DNA from: Sphaerochaeta halotolerans
GTDB lineage: Bacteria > Spirochaetota > Spirochaetia > Sphaerochaetales > Sphaerochaetaceae
DNA: 64,000 nt
Reading direction: 5' to 3'
NCBI RefSeq assembly: GCF_003429665.1
Contig: NZ_QUWK01000006.1
Coordinates: 124,001-188,000 of the forward strand
Shown here: positions 17,539 through 28,497 of the stretch, piece after piece
Layout: each line of letters opens with the position of its first letter
Position numbering within the stretch: position 1 is the first letter of the stretch
Notes under the pieces: model-generated
What the model was told of the DNA's origin: nothing
What the model saw: the letters and a program-made list of their open reading frames with translations, nothing else
The model's database searches: none
Made by a program: the position numbers and the translations under genes

Positions 17539-17566
17539 GATACGGGAGTCAAAAGACTCCCGTATC
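17539..17566 (-). terminator. Intercistronic hairpin between binding-protein and permease genes
   Basis: GATACGGGAGTC, loop AAAA, GACTCCCGTATC form a perfect 12-bp stem. On the minus strand it lies 17 nt after the binding-protein stop and is not followed by a T-run. It probably protects the upstream mRNA or attenuates transcription, giving more binding protein than permease. Confidence 0.7.
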
Positions 17567-17583
17567 TGAACACGCGAGAGGCA

Positions 17584-18623
17584 TTACTTCTTTGCAACAG
17601 CTTCTTCGAATCGGGTGCGAAGTTCGTTGCGCAAGGAAAGTGTACTCTGCCAATCCACAGGAATGGTATTCTTCAGGATTTCCTGGGTGGGAATTGCATC
17701 GTAGGGAGGAGTTGGGTACTTAGAGGAAACCGAGTGCATCCAAGCTTTCACAATGTTCTTCTGCCCTTCCTCTGACAGGAACCATTCAGTGACAGCCTTT
17801 GCTGCTGCTGAATTCTTGTTTGGACTCCACTGGTCGTTGATGGACATGATTGGGGATGGTATTACGATTGTTCCATCGGTGGGATAGATGACCTCAATTT
17901 TTGATTTGTCCATTTCACGTTTCTGCAGGACCGATTCCTCAAGAATCATGATGACCTTGCATTCGCCGGTTTCCAGTTTGGTAAGAGCTACCGAGCCGCT
18001 CTCAATCTTCACTTTCTGTTTTCCAAGGGCAGTAAAATATTCATACCCGTATTTATCCTTCAAGGCACTGATGGTGTCCAATGCTGTACCGCTGGTCAAT
18101 GGGTTTGACATACTGATCAAGCCAGCAACCCTTGGATCATATGCGAAATCATAGAATGAATTGGGAATGTCAGCCTTGTTTACCTTTTCCGGATTGTAGG
18201 CGAGTACCATATTGCTTATGCGTACTGGGTACCAATAGCCTTCCTTGTCGTAATCGAAAGCGAGATCAGACGCATTGCTGATCATAATGGGCTGCAATAC
18301 ACCCATCTCCTTCAGTTCAAATGCATACGAAGGATCGGCCACCATCAACATGTCACATCCGAGCTTTCCTGCTGTGAATTCCGCGGCAATCTTCGCTTGC
18401 AGCGTACCGGTTCCGCCATAGAAGAATTCAATATCGACAGTTGGGAATACTTCTTCCAAGGTCTCGTCGATTGCTTCAATGACATCATCATACATCGAGG
18501 TGTAGATCATCAATTTTCCGGAAAGGCCCTGATCCGTGGCATCCTGCTTTTCTGCAGAACCAGTTGCGAAGGCAAATGAACCAAGCACAAGTAGAACCGA
18601 GAGAACCAAACTCAGTTTTTCAT
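17584..18623 (-). pseudogene. ABC transporter substrate-binding protein with a frameshift at its start codon
   Basis: The body (about 346 residues) is an extracellular solute-binding protein of the FbpA/AfuA class: GKLMIYTSMYDDVIEAIDET, FFYGGTGTLQAKIAAEF, GCDMLMVADPSYAFELKE, SNPLTSGTALDTISALKDKYG and KAVTEWFLSEEGQKN are recognisable. An export signal (KLSLVLSVLLVLGSFAFA) precedes it. The only start with a ribosome site (GGAG 9 nt before the ATG at 18623) reads ATG AAA AAC TGA and stops at once; one more A in that run would give MKKLSLVLS and open the full gene. Without it, translation needs a far-upstream ATG lacking a ribosome site. It could be a real lesion, a phase-variable tract or a sequencing error. 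Confidence 0.8.
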
Positions 18624-18773
18624 AATAACAATCTCCTTTTTGTATGAGCCAGTATACCATGCTTTTTTGGGGGGCTGTGACTAAAATATCCCTTAATCTC
18701 CAAATATTTTCGCCATATTTGTGTTGTAATGTTATAAAACAGTTGCTAAATACTGTATAGAAGAATGACTCAT

Positions 18774-19230
18774 GAACAGAGGTGCTATCCGCAGAGGCAT
18801 GGTTGATGCCTTGAGCATCAACTTCTATTGGAGGCACAAGATTCTCTCAGCACTCAATGATGGTACGTCCAATGCTGTGTTGAAGGAACTGCGCAAGCCT
18901 AGGAAACCTTCATATATCTGAAATGCCAAAGGTGACAAGAACGCTGGCAACACTTGCCTACTCACAACCGCCCCACCGACAGGGCCCCTGATTACAAGAG
19001 TGCTAGGAAATCCAGACAAGGGGGGGCATGCAGCAGTACAAAAGGACTAAACCAAGTTCTGGTATCAGCGACAGGAGGATCGAAATTTGCCGGGAAAAAC
19101 CCTCAAACATGGGCACCTCCTCAAATAACCTCTCGGTGAGACTGTATTCTTTGCCTCCACAACTACCGGAAACTATGCACAGAACAAGGAAATTCCTCTC
19201 ATCCAGCTGAAGAACAAAAAGACATAAGAG
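18774..19230 (+). pseudogene. Decayed transposase, possibly IS1595/ISXO2-like
   Basis: A plus-strand frame opens MNRGAIRRGMVDALSINFYW, continuing RHKILSAL. The FxWRHKIL helix resembles the segment before the catalytic domain of IS1595-family transposases. The frame breaks at about 18920 and protein-like text continues in other frames with further stops (for example ETVFFASTTTGNYAQNKEI around 19140-19190). Family assignment rests on one short motif. It belongs to the debris at the right end of the inserted transporter segment. Confidence 0.4.
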
Positions 19231-19305
19231 GGACAGGAGCTCAATAAAAATGACACATTGAAACATGAGGTTTCAACATACCTTGTCAAATGGAGCCTCT
19301 TCTCG

Positions 19306-19486
19306 TAATCGGGGGGCAATCGTAGTAAAATACACGATACAATTGACGGGTGAGAATCCCATCTCGAGTGTTGATATGTGCACGGCAATAGGCTCGATCT
19401 ATTGGGGCTTAGGTCCCCAAAGCAGTTTTGCCCGTTTTCGACACAATCCACCATCAACCAATATTGCCACCTTAACCATCCATCCT
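19306..19486 (+). repeat. Direct repeat, copy B2
   Basis: The right-hand copy of repeat B (see 13808-14002), same orientation, lacking the 15-bp tandem duplication. It lies 54 bp before repeat A2. Confidence 0.8.
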
Positions 19487-19540
19487 TGAGGCAGGGCAAT
19501 GGCGGAATTGTGAGCTGCACACATCTGGGTCCAGTTATGT

Positions 19541-19722
19541 ATGTATATGGATACCGAACTCATTGTTCGTGAGACCACACAGAAATCACTTAGGTTCTGA
19601 CCAACTGCACAGGGAGTACGCCTGTACAGGAAATTTCTCCTTTCAAGAATCTTGCAAGAGCTTTGAGCACCTCACGGTTGTAGGCATACACAGCAATGCT
19701 CCTAATGCTTGTATCCAGCTGA
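19541..19722 (+). repeat. 182-bp direct repeat, copy A2 (lacI remnant plus GH3 gene end)
   Basis: The right-hand partner of 13566-13747. Its first 60 bases encode on the plus strand the last residues of the LacI protein (MDTELIVRETTQKSLR, then F and a stop) with no gene body before them. The rest is the true 3' end of the GH3 gene. It marks the right edge of the insertion. Confidence 0.85.
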
Positions 19723-21137
19723 GCGAGGTCATAGGGATTGCGGAGGGCAACGGTGAGGACCTGATGTTCCTTCGCCAGCGCATTGGCCAGAGCAATCTGC
19801 CCTGGGTACTGATGACCGTTGTAGGTTCCCACCACCACGGATGAACATCCCTTTGCTTTGGAAAGCGCTGTATGTATTTCATTTTCATCTGGATTTTCAC
19901 TAACAACAAGCGAGGTTCCTCCCACCAAGCGAGCCATATCTGGGGCAAATATCACCTCATGTTCCTCACTGGAAACCTCTGTTGCCTGAAAACAGGGGAC
20001 TCCTACGAACAAAGGCTTATCGCCTAGTACAAATGGAGCATCCTGTACCAGTGTAAGACTTCGGTCATACAGCCTCTGATTCTCCTGAGTATGCATCGCA
20101 CTGCCAACCACAGAAAATGGCTTTCGCTCTGCTTCAAGGAGCATCTGCTTTGCAAGAAGTATTTTTTCTGTCGATGCATCAAACAACTCAGGAGAAAGAC
20201 TGCCATCTTCCAGTGCTTCACCGATAGCCTTGGCTGCAGCAACACCGAGGTCAATGGTATGGCTGATCAAGACAACATCCACCCCCGCCTTTATTGCAGC
20301 TACGGTGCCTGCAACCGTACCAAAATGCTTTGCTATTGCAAACATTTCCATGCAATCACTGAAGACCAAGCCTTTGAAACCCAAGGTATTCTTGAGCAAT
20401 TCAGTCATGAAGAAGGAACTCATGGTAGCCGGAATTTTTTCTTTCTCGATATCAGGAAACAGGATATGGCTACTCATGATTCCCTGGATCCCTCCCCGCA
20501 CTGCCTCGCTGAAGGGCAGGATGTGGTTCTGGAGATCTGAGAGGTCCCCTTCTACAGAAGGAAGCACCAAATGAGAGTCTTGGTGTGTATCTCCATGCCC
20601 AGGGAAGTGCTTCCCAACAGCCATCACCCCTTGGCTCTGGAGTCCCTCAACCATGGAGCGGGCAAAGCGGGAGACCACATCAGGGTCATCACCATAACTA
20701 CGTACACCGATGACAGGGTTCAGAGGATTGCTGTTCATATCCAGCGAGGGAGCAAAATCCACGTTGACCCCCAAGGCAGAGAGCTCCCTACCGGTGAGGA
20801 TACCTGCCCGTAGGGCACAACGCTCATCACCGGTTGCACCAAGAGCCATTGCAGAGGGCACAATCGTACAATCACTGGAGAGACGACTGACCATCCCTCC
20901 CTCCTGATCAATACCGATAAGGGCTGGGACTCCACATGCTGCTTGTACCAACTCCTGTATGTCGGCACAGAGTGTTCGTAATTGCTCCTTGTCCCTGATA
21001 TTCCTGGAGAACAGGATGACATTGGAAATCTTGTATGTCCTGACTGCTTCCCTGAACGCATCATCCAGGGTATAACCAGGCAAACCGCACATGAGGTGTT
21101 GCCCAATCCTGCATGCCAATGGGAGTTCCCAGTCCAT
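19590..21137 (-). CDS. GH3 family glycosidase, beta-N-acetylhexosaminidase (NagZ-like)
   Basis: A 515-residue glycoside hydrolase of family 3. Seen: ALIGIDQEGGMVSRL near residue 75, NVDFAPSLDMN, KHFPGHGDTHQDSH near 170 (the NagZ-type loop with the His/Asp acid-base pair), and LVFSDCMEMFAI near 250 with the nucleophile Asp. An extra C-terminal domain of about 180 residues makes it longer than proteobacterial NagZ (about 340) and like the two-domain Gram-positive and spirochaetal forms. It should release GlcNAc from muropeptides or chitooligosaccharides. The start at 21137 has AAGGAG 8 nt upstream. No signal peptide is visible, so cytoplasmic. Its 3' end is duplicated at 13626. Confidence 0.9.
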   Translation of the reverse strand: MDWELPLACRIGQHLMCGLPGYTLDDAFREAVRTYKISNVILFSRNIRDKEQLRTLCADIQELVQAACGVPALIGIDQEGGMVSRLSSDCTIVPSAMALGATGDERCALRAGILTGRELSALGVNVDFAPSLDMNSNPLNPVIGVRSYGDDPDVVSRFARSMVEGLQSQGVMAVGKHFPGHGDTHQDSHLVLPSVEGDLSDLQNHILPFSEAVRGGIQGIMSSHILFPDIEKEKIPATMSSFFMTELLKNTLGFKGLVFSDCMEMFAIAKHFGTVAGTVAAIKAGVDVVLISHTIDLGVAAAKAIGEALEDGSLSPELFDASTEKILLAKQMLLEAERKPFSVVGSAMHTQENQRLYDRSLTLVQDAPFVLGDKPLFVGVPCFQATEVSSEEHEVIFAPDMARLVGGTSLVVSENPDENEIHTALSKAKGCSSVVVGTYNGHQYPGQIALANALAKEHQVLTVALRNPYDLAQLDTSIRSIAVYAYNREVLKALARFLKGEISCTGVLPVQLVRT

Positions 21138-21256
21138 ATGATTTGCTCCTTCAGTGCATTCAGCATATCACAAAGAGGCATGTAATACCAAGAAAAGACG
21201 TTGTCCACACAACGGAGGACAACGCCAGCAAAGGGTAATACTGTTATTTTGGAGAT

Positions 21257-21802
21257 TTACAAAAGTTTCTCGATGGAAGCGGCCACTTCACCAAGATCAT
21301 GAGTTGGCTCAAAGCGGGCAACCACTTCCCCACTCCTATCGACAAGGAACTTGGTAAAGTTCCACTTAATCGATGGATCCTTCTCATACTCGGGGTCAAC
21401 CTCACGCAATTTACCATCAAGAATGGGAGCAATCCTGTGGCTCATATCGAATCCTGCGAATCCCTTCTTGCTCGTCAGGTACTTGTACAAGGGAAGAGCA
21501 TCTTCACCATTGACTTCTACCTTTCCAAACTGGGGAAACTTGGTTCCATACTTGAGCTTGCAGATTTCGTGGATCTCCTCGATAGCCTCGGGAGCTTGTC
21601 CATCGAACTGGTTGCAGGGAAAGTCCAGGATCTCAAAACCCTTTCCCTGATAGGTTTCATAGAGCTTTTCCAGCTCAGTATACTGAGGGGTAAAACCACA
21701 TTGAGTGGCTGTGTTCACAATCAGGAGTACTTTGCCTTTATACTCGGAGAGGTTCACCTGCTCACCCTTCCGGTCTTGTACTGAGTAATCGAATACGTTC
21801 AT
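21257..21802 (-). CDS. Glutathione peroxidase family thiol peroxidase
   Basis: A 181-residue peroxidase reducing hydroperoxides with thiols. The three family signatures are present: NTATQCGFTPQY with the peroxidatic Cys (residue about 35), LDFPCNQFDGQAPE, and IKWNFTKFLVDRSGEVV with the catalytic Trp/Asn. Cys replaces selenocysteine. Since the second signature has a Cys (PCNQF), electrons more likely come from thioredoxin than glutathione. The start at 21802 has AAGGAGG 5 nt upstream. It appears monocistronic, before a TnpB relic. Confidence 0.93.
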   Translation of the reverse strand: MNVFDYSVQDRKGEQVNLSEYKGKVLLIVNTATQCGFTPQYTELEKLYETYQGKGFEILDFPCNQFDGQAPEAIEEIHEICKLKYGTKFPQFGKVEVNGEDALPLYKYLTSKKGFAGFDMSHRIAPILDGKLREVDPEYEKDPSIKWNFTKFLVDRSGEVVARFEPTHDLGEVAASIEKLL

Positions 21803-21909
21803 TGAAGCCTCCTTTTTATATCGCTTGCTATTTAATTTTTCAAAACTTATATCTAGATAGTACTAACCCATCACTTATTTGTCAAGTGTTTTGGTGACAA
21901 CTCTCCCGC

Positions 21910-22380
21910 CTACAGGCAGGGAGCTTCTTGAAAAGCATTCCCAAGAACTATTTCTGCTTCTACGATGTCGGGCTTCTTAGGCTCAGAGAGTGGTCGTCCA
22001 CCATGTTCATCTCCACAGACGTTACGTTCCCGCAGCCCACGGGTACATGCCCAATCCCTCAGGTTCATGCTGGCGTTCCTGTCACGTTCGACCAGCTTCC
22101 CGCAGGTTGGGCAAATCCACTCCCTGACAGATAGGGGTAAATTCCTACATGTTGTTTTACACGTATTGGAAGTCTTCGAGGACGCGTAGAAGCGAGGTGC
22201 CAGCATGAAGCGCTTCCTTTCTTTGGAAGAAGTTCTTGTAAGCGTTGTCCATACTCCTCGATGCCATCTGCAGGGCCTGGGAGTCGACCTCGCCAAGCCA
22301 GGGGTGGACTTTCTTGAGAATACTTTTGATTCCCCAACGGAGCGAGAGGAAAGGAATCAGCATGATGGTTCCTCTCACAA
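21910..22380 (-). pseudogene. TnpB RNA-guided nuclease, internally deleted and frameshifted
   Basis: Two pieces of TnpB in different frames. The N-terminal piece (22157-22378) reads MLIPFLSLRWGIKSILKKVH, then VDSQALQMASRSMDNAYKNF, the standard helical region of TnpB. The C-terminal piece (about 22230-21910) reads FMLAPRFYASSKTSNTCKT, a frame break, then REWICPTCGKLVERDRNASM with the second CxxC of the zinc finger and the last RuvC Asp, and about 60 tail residues. The RuvC-I and -II regions are missing. Non-functional. Confidence 0.75.
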
Positions 22381-22450
22381 GCGAGTGCCGGGAAAAGAGG
22401 CAACGCCTCCTGAGTCCAGGGCTTGCCCTGAGGTATTGATACCTTTCATT
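22328..22450 (-). repeat. IS605-type left end, copy 1 (attached to TnpB)
   Basis: Shares AATGAAAGGTATCAATACC, the AGGCGTTGCCT hairpin and CTTTCCTCTCGCTCCG with 43031-43190 and 47230-47387. It lacks about 30 internal bases present in those copies. Here it continues into TnpB, which identifies the repeat as an element left end. Confidence 0.8.
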
Positions 22451-22540
22451 GCCAATCAGAAAAACGTATGAGCACTAGCATCTCCCGCCCAAAGTCGGGA
22501 GTCTTCTCGTGCTCTTTCTTATAAGGATTTGTATAAAACT

Positions 22541-22568
22541 CCCCAGACACTCTCCTGCATGTCCGGGG
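22541..22568 (-). terminator. Terminator of the beta-galactosidase gene
   Basis: On the minus strand CCCCGGACA and TGTCTGGGG pair over 9 bp (one G-T) and are followed by AGTTTTATAC. It lies 10 nt past the beta-galactosidase stop. Confidence 0.75.
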
Positions 22569-22577
22569 AATTACCGT

Positions 22578-26128
<3,551 letters not shown>

Positions 26129-26224
26129 GCTCCGTCGATTTGTACATTCCAGTATACACACTTCGGTTGAGACTCTGGAGTCTTGCCGTGTTGCAACCAG
26201 TCTATGCCCAGGTAATAGTCAATG

Positions 26225-26560
26225 TGACAATGCTCTCACCTACAGACAGGGAGCTTCTTGGAAAGCATTTCCAAGAACTATTTCCGCTTCTACAATATCG
26301 GGCTTCTTAGGCTCAGAGAGGGGTAAATTCCTCTATGTTGTTTTACACGTATTGCAAGTCTTCGAGGACGCGTAGAAGCGAGGTGCAAGCACGAATCTCT
26401 TTCCTCTCTCCCTGCACTTCTGTTCCATCCTCATCCGGAAGAATCCAAACGAGGCATCACATAGGGATTTGGCCAGCTTAAGGTGGAGTTCTTGCCACGC
26501 TCTCCCTACTGGCATGGCTTGCTCACTGCAACGGTCACCGTGGCCTATGCATTCCAAACG
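26225..26560 (-). pseudogene. Second TnpB remnant (3' part with right end)
   Basis: Minus-strand coding text reads WQELHLKLAKSLCDASFGFF, then RMRMEQKCRERGKRFVLAPR and FYASSKTCNTCKT, the RuvC-II-to-zinc-finger region of TnpB, then breaks. The right end (26225-26260) has the same CTCCCTG...GGTGAGAG hairpin ending in TTGTCAC as the relic at 21897. The two relics share long near-identical stretches but have lost different parts, so at least two insertions of this family occurred nearby. Bases 26560-26723 hold nothing I recognise. Confidence 0.65.
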
Positions 26561-26723
26561 TAAGCAATGCATAGTAGGTTCAAGAGGGGGGGGCCCTTTG
26601 CCACAATAACTTGACCAATTCTTTGCTCGATAGTACGATACACGCAAGCGTATTGAGAAAAATCCTACCGTTTCCTGCTTGCTTCACTGTATGCTTGGCT
26701 TTTCGCTGTTAGTGGAGGAACCG

Positions 26724-27071
26724 ATGAATATAACGCATATTTACTCAGATGCTGATGGACAATCGCATTATGAAAATCTGGAAATGAAATGTTCTGATCA
26801 AGGCCCTCTTGGATCCATGTCCGAACCGATACCAGTGACATCCTTTATCTTTAGGGAAAATCCACCTGGCTACGAGTATGGTTGGCATAACGCACCACGA
26901 GAACAATACATCGTTATGCTTGAGGGAATGGTTGAAATTACTGTAAGTGACGGTGAAGTAAGAACTTTTGTACCAGGGGATATCGTATTGGTGAGTGATA
27001 CAACAGGAAAAGGACACGCTTCGCGTAGCCCGGATGGAAAAGCGAGAAAATCCTTGTTCTTGCCAATCTAG
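26724..27071 (+). CDS. Cupin-domain protein
   Basis: A 115-residue single-domain cupin. The beta-barrel signature is seen as YGWHNAPREQYIVMLEGMVE (cupin motif 1, with His and Glu but a modified second His) and FVPGDIVLVSDTTGKGHAS (motif 2, GD...H). The start at 26724 has GGAGG 5 nt upstream. Family members of this size bind metal or small molecules and serve as isomerases, dioxygenases or sensors; here the role is unknown. It is alone on the plus strand, convergent with the nucleobase permease and separated from it by a shared hairpin terminator. Confidence 0.75.
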   Translation: MNITHIYSDADGQSHYENLEMKCSDQGPLGSMSEPIPVTSFIFRENPPGYEYGWHNAPREQYIVMLEGMVEITVSDGEVRTFVPGDIVLVSDTTGKGHASRSPDGKARKSLFLPI

Positions 27072-27077
27072 AGAACA

Positions 27078-27113
27078 GACTGGTTCTGGTTCATAACCCC
27101 ATCAGAACCAGTC
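27078..27113. terminator. Bidirectional terminator between cupin and permease genes
   Basis: GACTGGTTCTG and CAGAACCAGTC form a perfect 11-bp stem with a 14-nt loop, located between two converging stops (27071 and 27131). Confidence 0.75.
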
Positions 27114-27130
27114 ATTCACTCGTTCTACAC

Positions 27131-28384
27131 TCAACCTTCCTCTTTGGTTATGTCTTTCGGGCGCAGGATTAGATTCAATACCACACCGAAAATGGCTGCG
27201 AGGCCTAATCCGGAAAGGTTTACCTTTCCTAATTGGAAGGTAGCACCACCAAGGCCCAATACCAACATTGAAGCACTGATGATCAATAACTTTGGATTGG
27301 AAAGGTTGACCTTTGCATCAACCATGTTCTTGATTCCTATGGAACTGATCATTCCGAAGAGCAAGATTGAGATGCCTCCAATGACTGGTCCCGGAATGGT
27401 TCCAATGAGTGCAGTAAATTTTGGAACCAGCGAAAGCAAGATTGCAAAAAGTGCGGCAATCCGCATCACGATTGGATTGAATGCACCTGTGAGCGCAACA
27501 GCACCGGTATTTTCTGAATAGGTGGTATTTGCAGGTCCACCAATAAGGGCGGATAAGCTGGTAGCCAACCCATCTCCAATCAAGGTACGATGAATGCCGG
27601 GGTCCTTGATGAAATCTTTCCCTACAACATTCCCGATTGCCAAAACATCACCAAAGTGCTCCACCATGGTAACAATTGCTATTGGTACCATGATTGTAAT
27701 TGCACTTACCGAGAATTTCGGAAATGTGAATTTAGGGAAACCTATCCACGCCGCATCACTTACTGCAGAGAAATCCACGATACCTATAATAACAGAAACC
27801 AAATAACCCAAGATCAATGAAATCAATACCGGTAGGTTGGATACAAATTTCCACCCAAATTTTGGGAATCCTATCTTCACAAAAATGCCGATTGCAAATG
27901 TAATCAAGGCAATAAGCCAGCACCCATTCGTACCGATTGCTTCAGCAATAGCGGGTGAATTCGTTCCATTGGCATTTTGAATAGCAACCGGAGCTAGGAT
28001 AAGCCCTATCATAATAATCATGGGCCCGGTGACATGTGGTGGGAGAATCTTATGCAAGTTCTCATATTTAACAAACTTGAATATGATGGCCACCACTATA
28101 TAGAGCAACCCAGCTACGAAAATACCACCGAGTGCATAGGGCAAGCCTTCGCTTGCGCCCACAGCAACCAGTCCAGGTATAAAAGCAAAGGAGCTCCCCA
28201 AGAATACTGGAACTTTGAATTTGGTGACAACATGGAACAGCAGGGTTCCGATTCCTGCTGCGAACAAGGTCACTCCAATGTCCAATCCAGTGAGAATCGG
28301 GACCAATACAGTAGCACCGAACATGACAAATGTGTGTTGTAATCCCAATATGATGGTTTTTCCATCTACATTTTTACTTGCCAC
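27131..28384 (-). CDS. Nucleobase permease, NCS2 (uracil/xanthine) family
   Basis: A 417-residue inner membrane protein with about 14 hydrophobic segments. The NCS2 hallmarks are present: QHTFVMFGATVLVPILTG near residue 16, VFLGSSFAFIPGL (transmembrane 3), MVEHFGDVLAIGNVVGKDF (transmembrane 8 with the substrate Glu), GPANTTYSENTGAVALTG (transmembrane 10 motif) and GPVIGGISILLFGMI. The sequence is closer to UraA-type uracil carriers than to xanthine carriers by eye. The start codon is GTG, 7 nt after GGAGG. It is the last gene of the 27-40 kb operon, so it probably imports the heterocycle degraded by the other products. Confidence 0.9.
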   Translation of the reverse strand: MASKNVDGKTIILGLQHTFVMFGATVLVPILTGLDIGVTLFAAGIGTLLFHVVTKFKVPVFLGSSFAFIPGLVAVGASEGLPYALGGIFVAGLLYIVVAIIFKFVKYENLHKILPPHVTGPMIIMIGLILAPVAIQNANGTNSPAIAEAIGTNGCWLIALITFAIGIFVKIGFPKFGWKFVSNLPVLISLILGYLVSVIIGIVDFSAVSDAAWIGFPKFTFPKFSVSAITIMVPIAIVTMVEHFGDVLAIGNVVGKDFIKDPGIHRTLIGDGLATSLSALIGGPANTTYSENTGAVALTGAFNPIVMRIAALFAILLSLVPKFTALIGTIPGPVIGGISILLFGMISSIGIKNMVDAKVNLSNPKLLIISASMLVLGLGGATFQLGKVNLSGLGLAAIFGVVLNLILRPKDITKEEG

Positions 28385-28497
28385 AATATAACCTCCTCTT
28401 TTGTTTCATGAACAGCATGAATCTGGGTTACCTCCTCAATCGATGGCTCCCAAAATTCTGCAAAGCAAACCAAAATTCCTTATTCTCTTATCCTCCT

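Larger units (their letters stand above)
21897..22450 (-). mobile_element. IS200/IS605-type element remnant (TnpB only)
   Basis: The left end (22328-22450) carries the hairpins GGTATCAATACC and CAGGGCAAGCCCTGG shared with 43031 and 47230. The right end (21897-21925) has the CTCCC...GGGAG hairpin ending GTTGTCAC that is usual for the tnpB 3' end, where the omega/re-RNA would be encoded. The element is about 550 bp against roughly 1.3 kb or more for an intact tnpB element, so the middle is deleted. No TnpA transposase is present. Confidence 0.7.
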
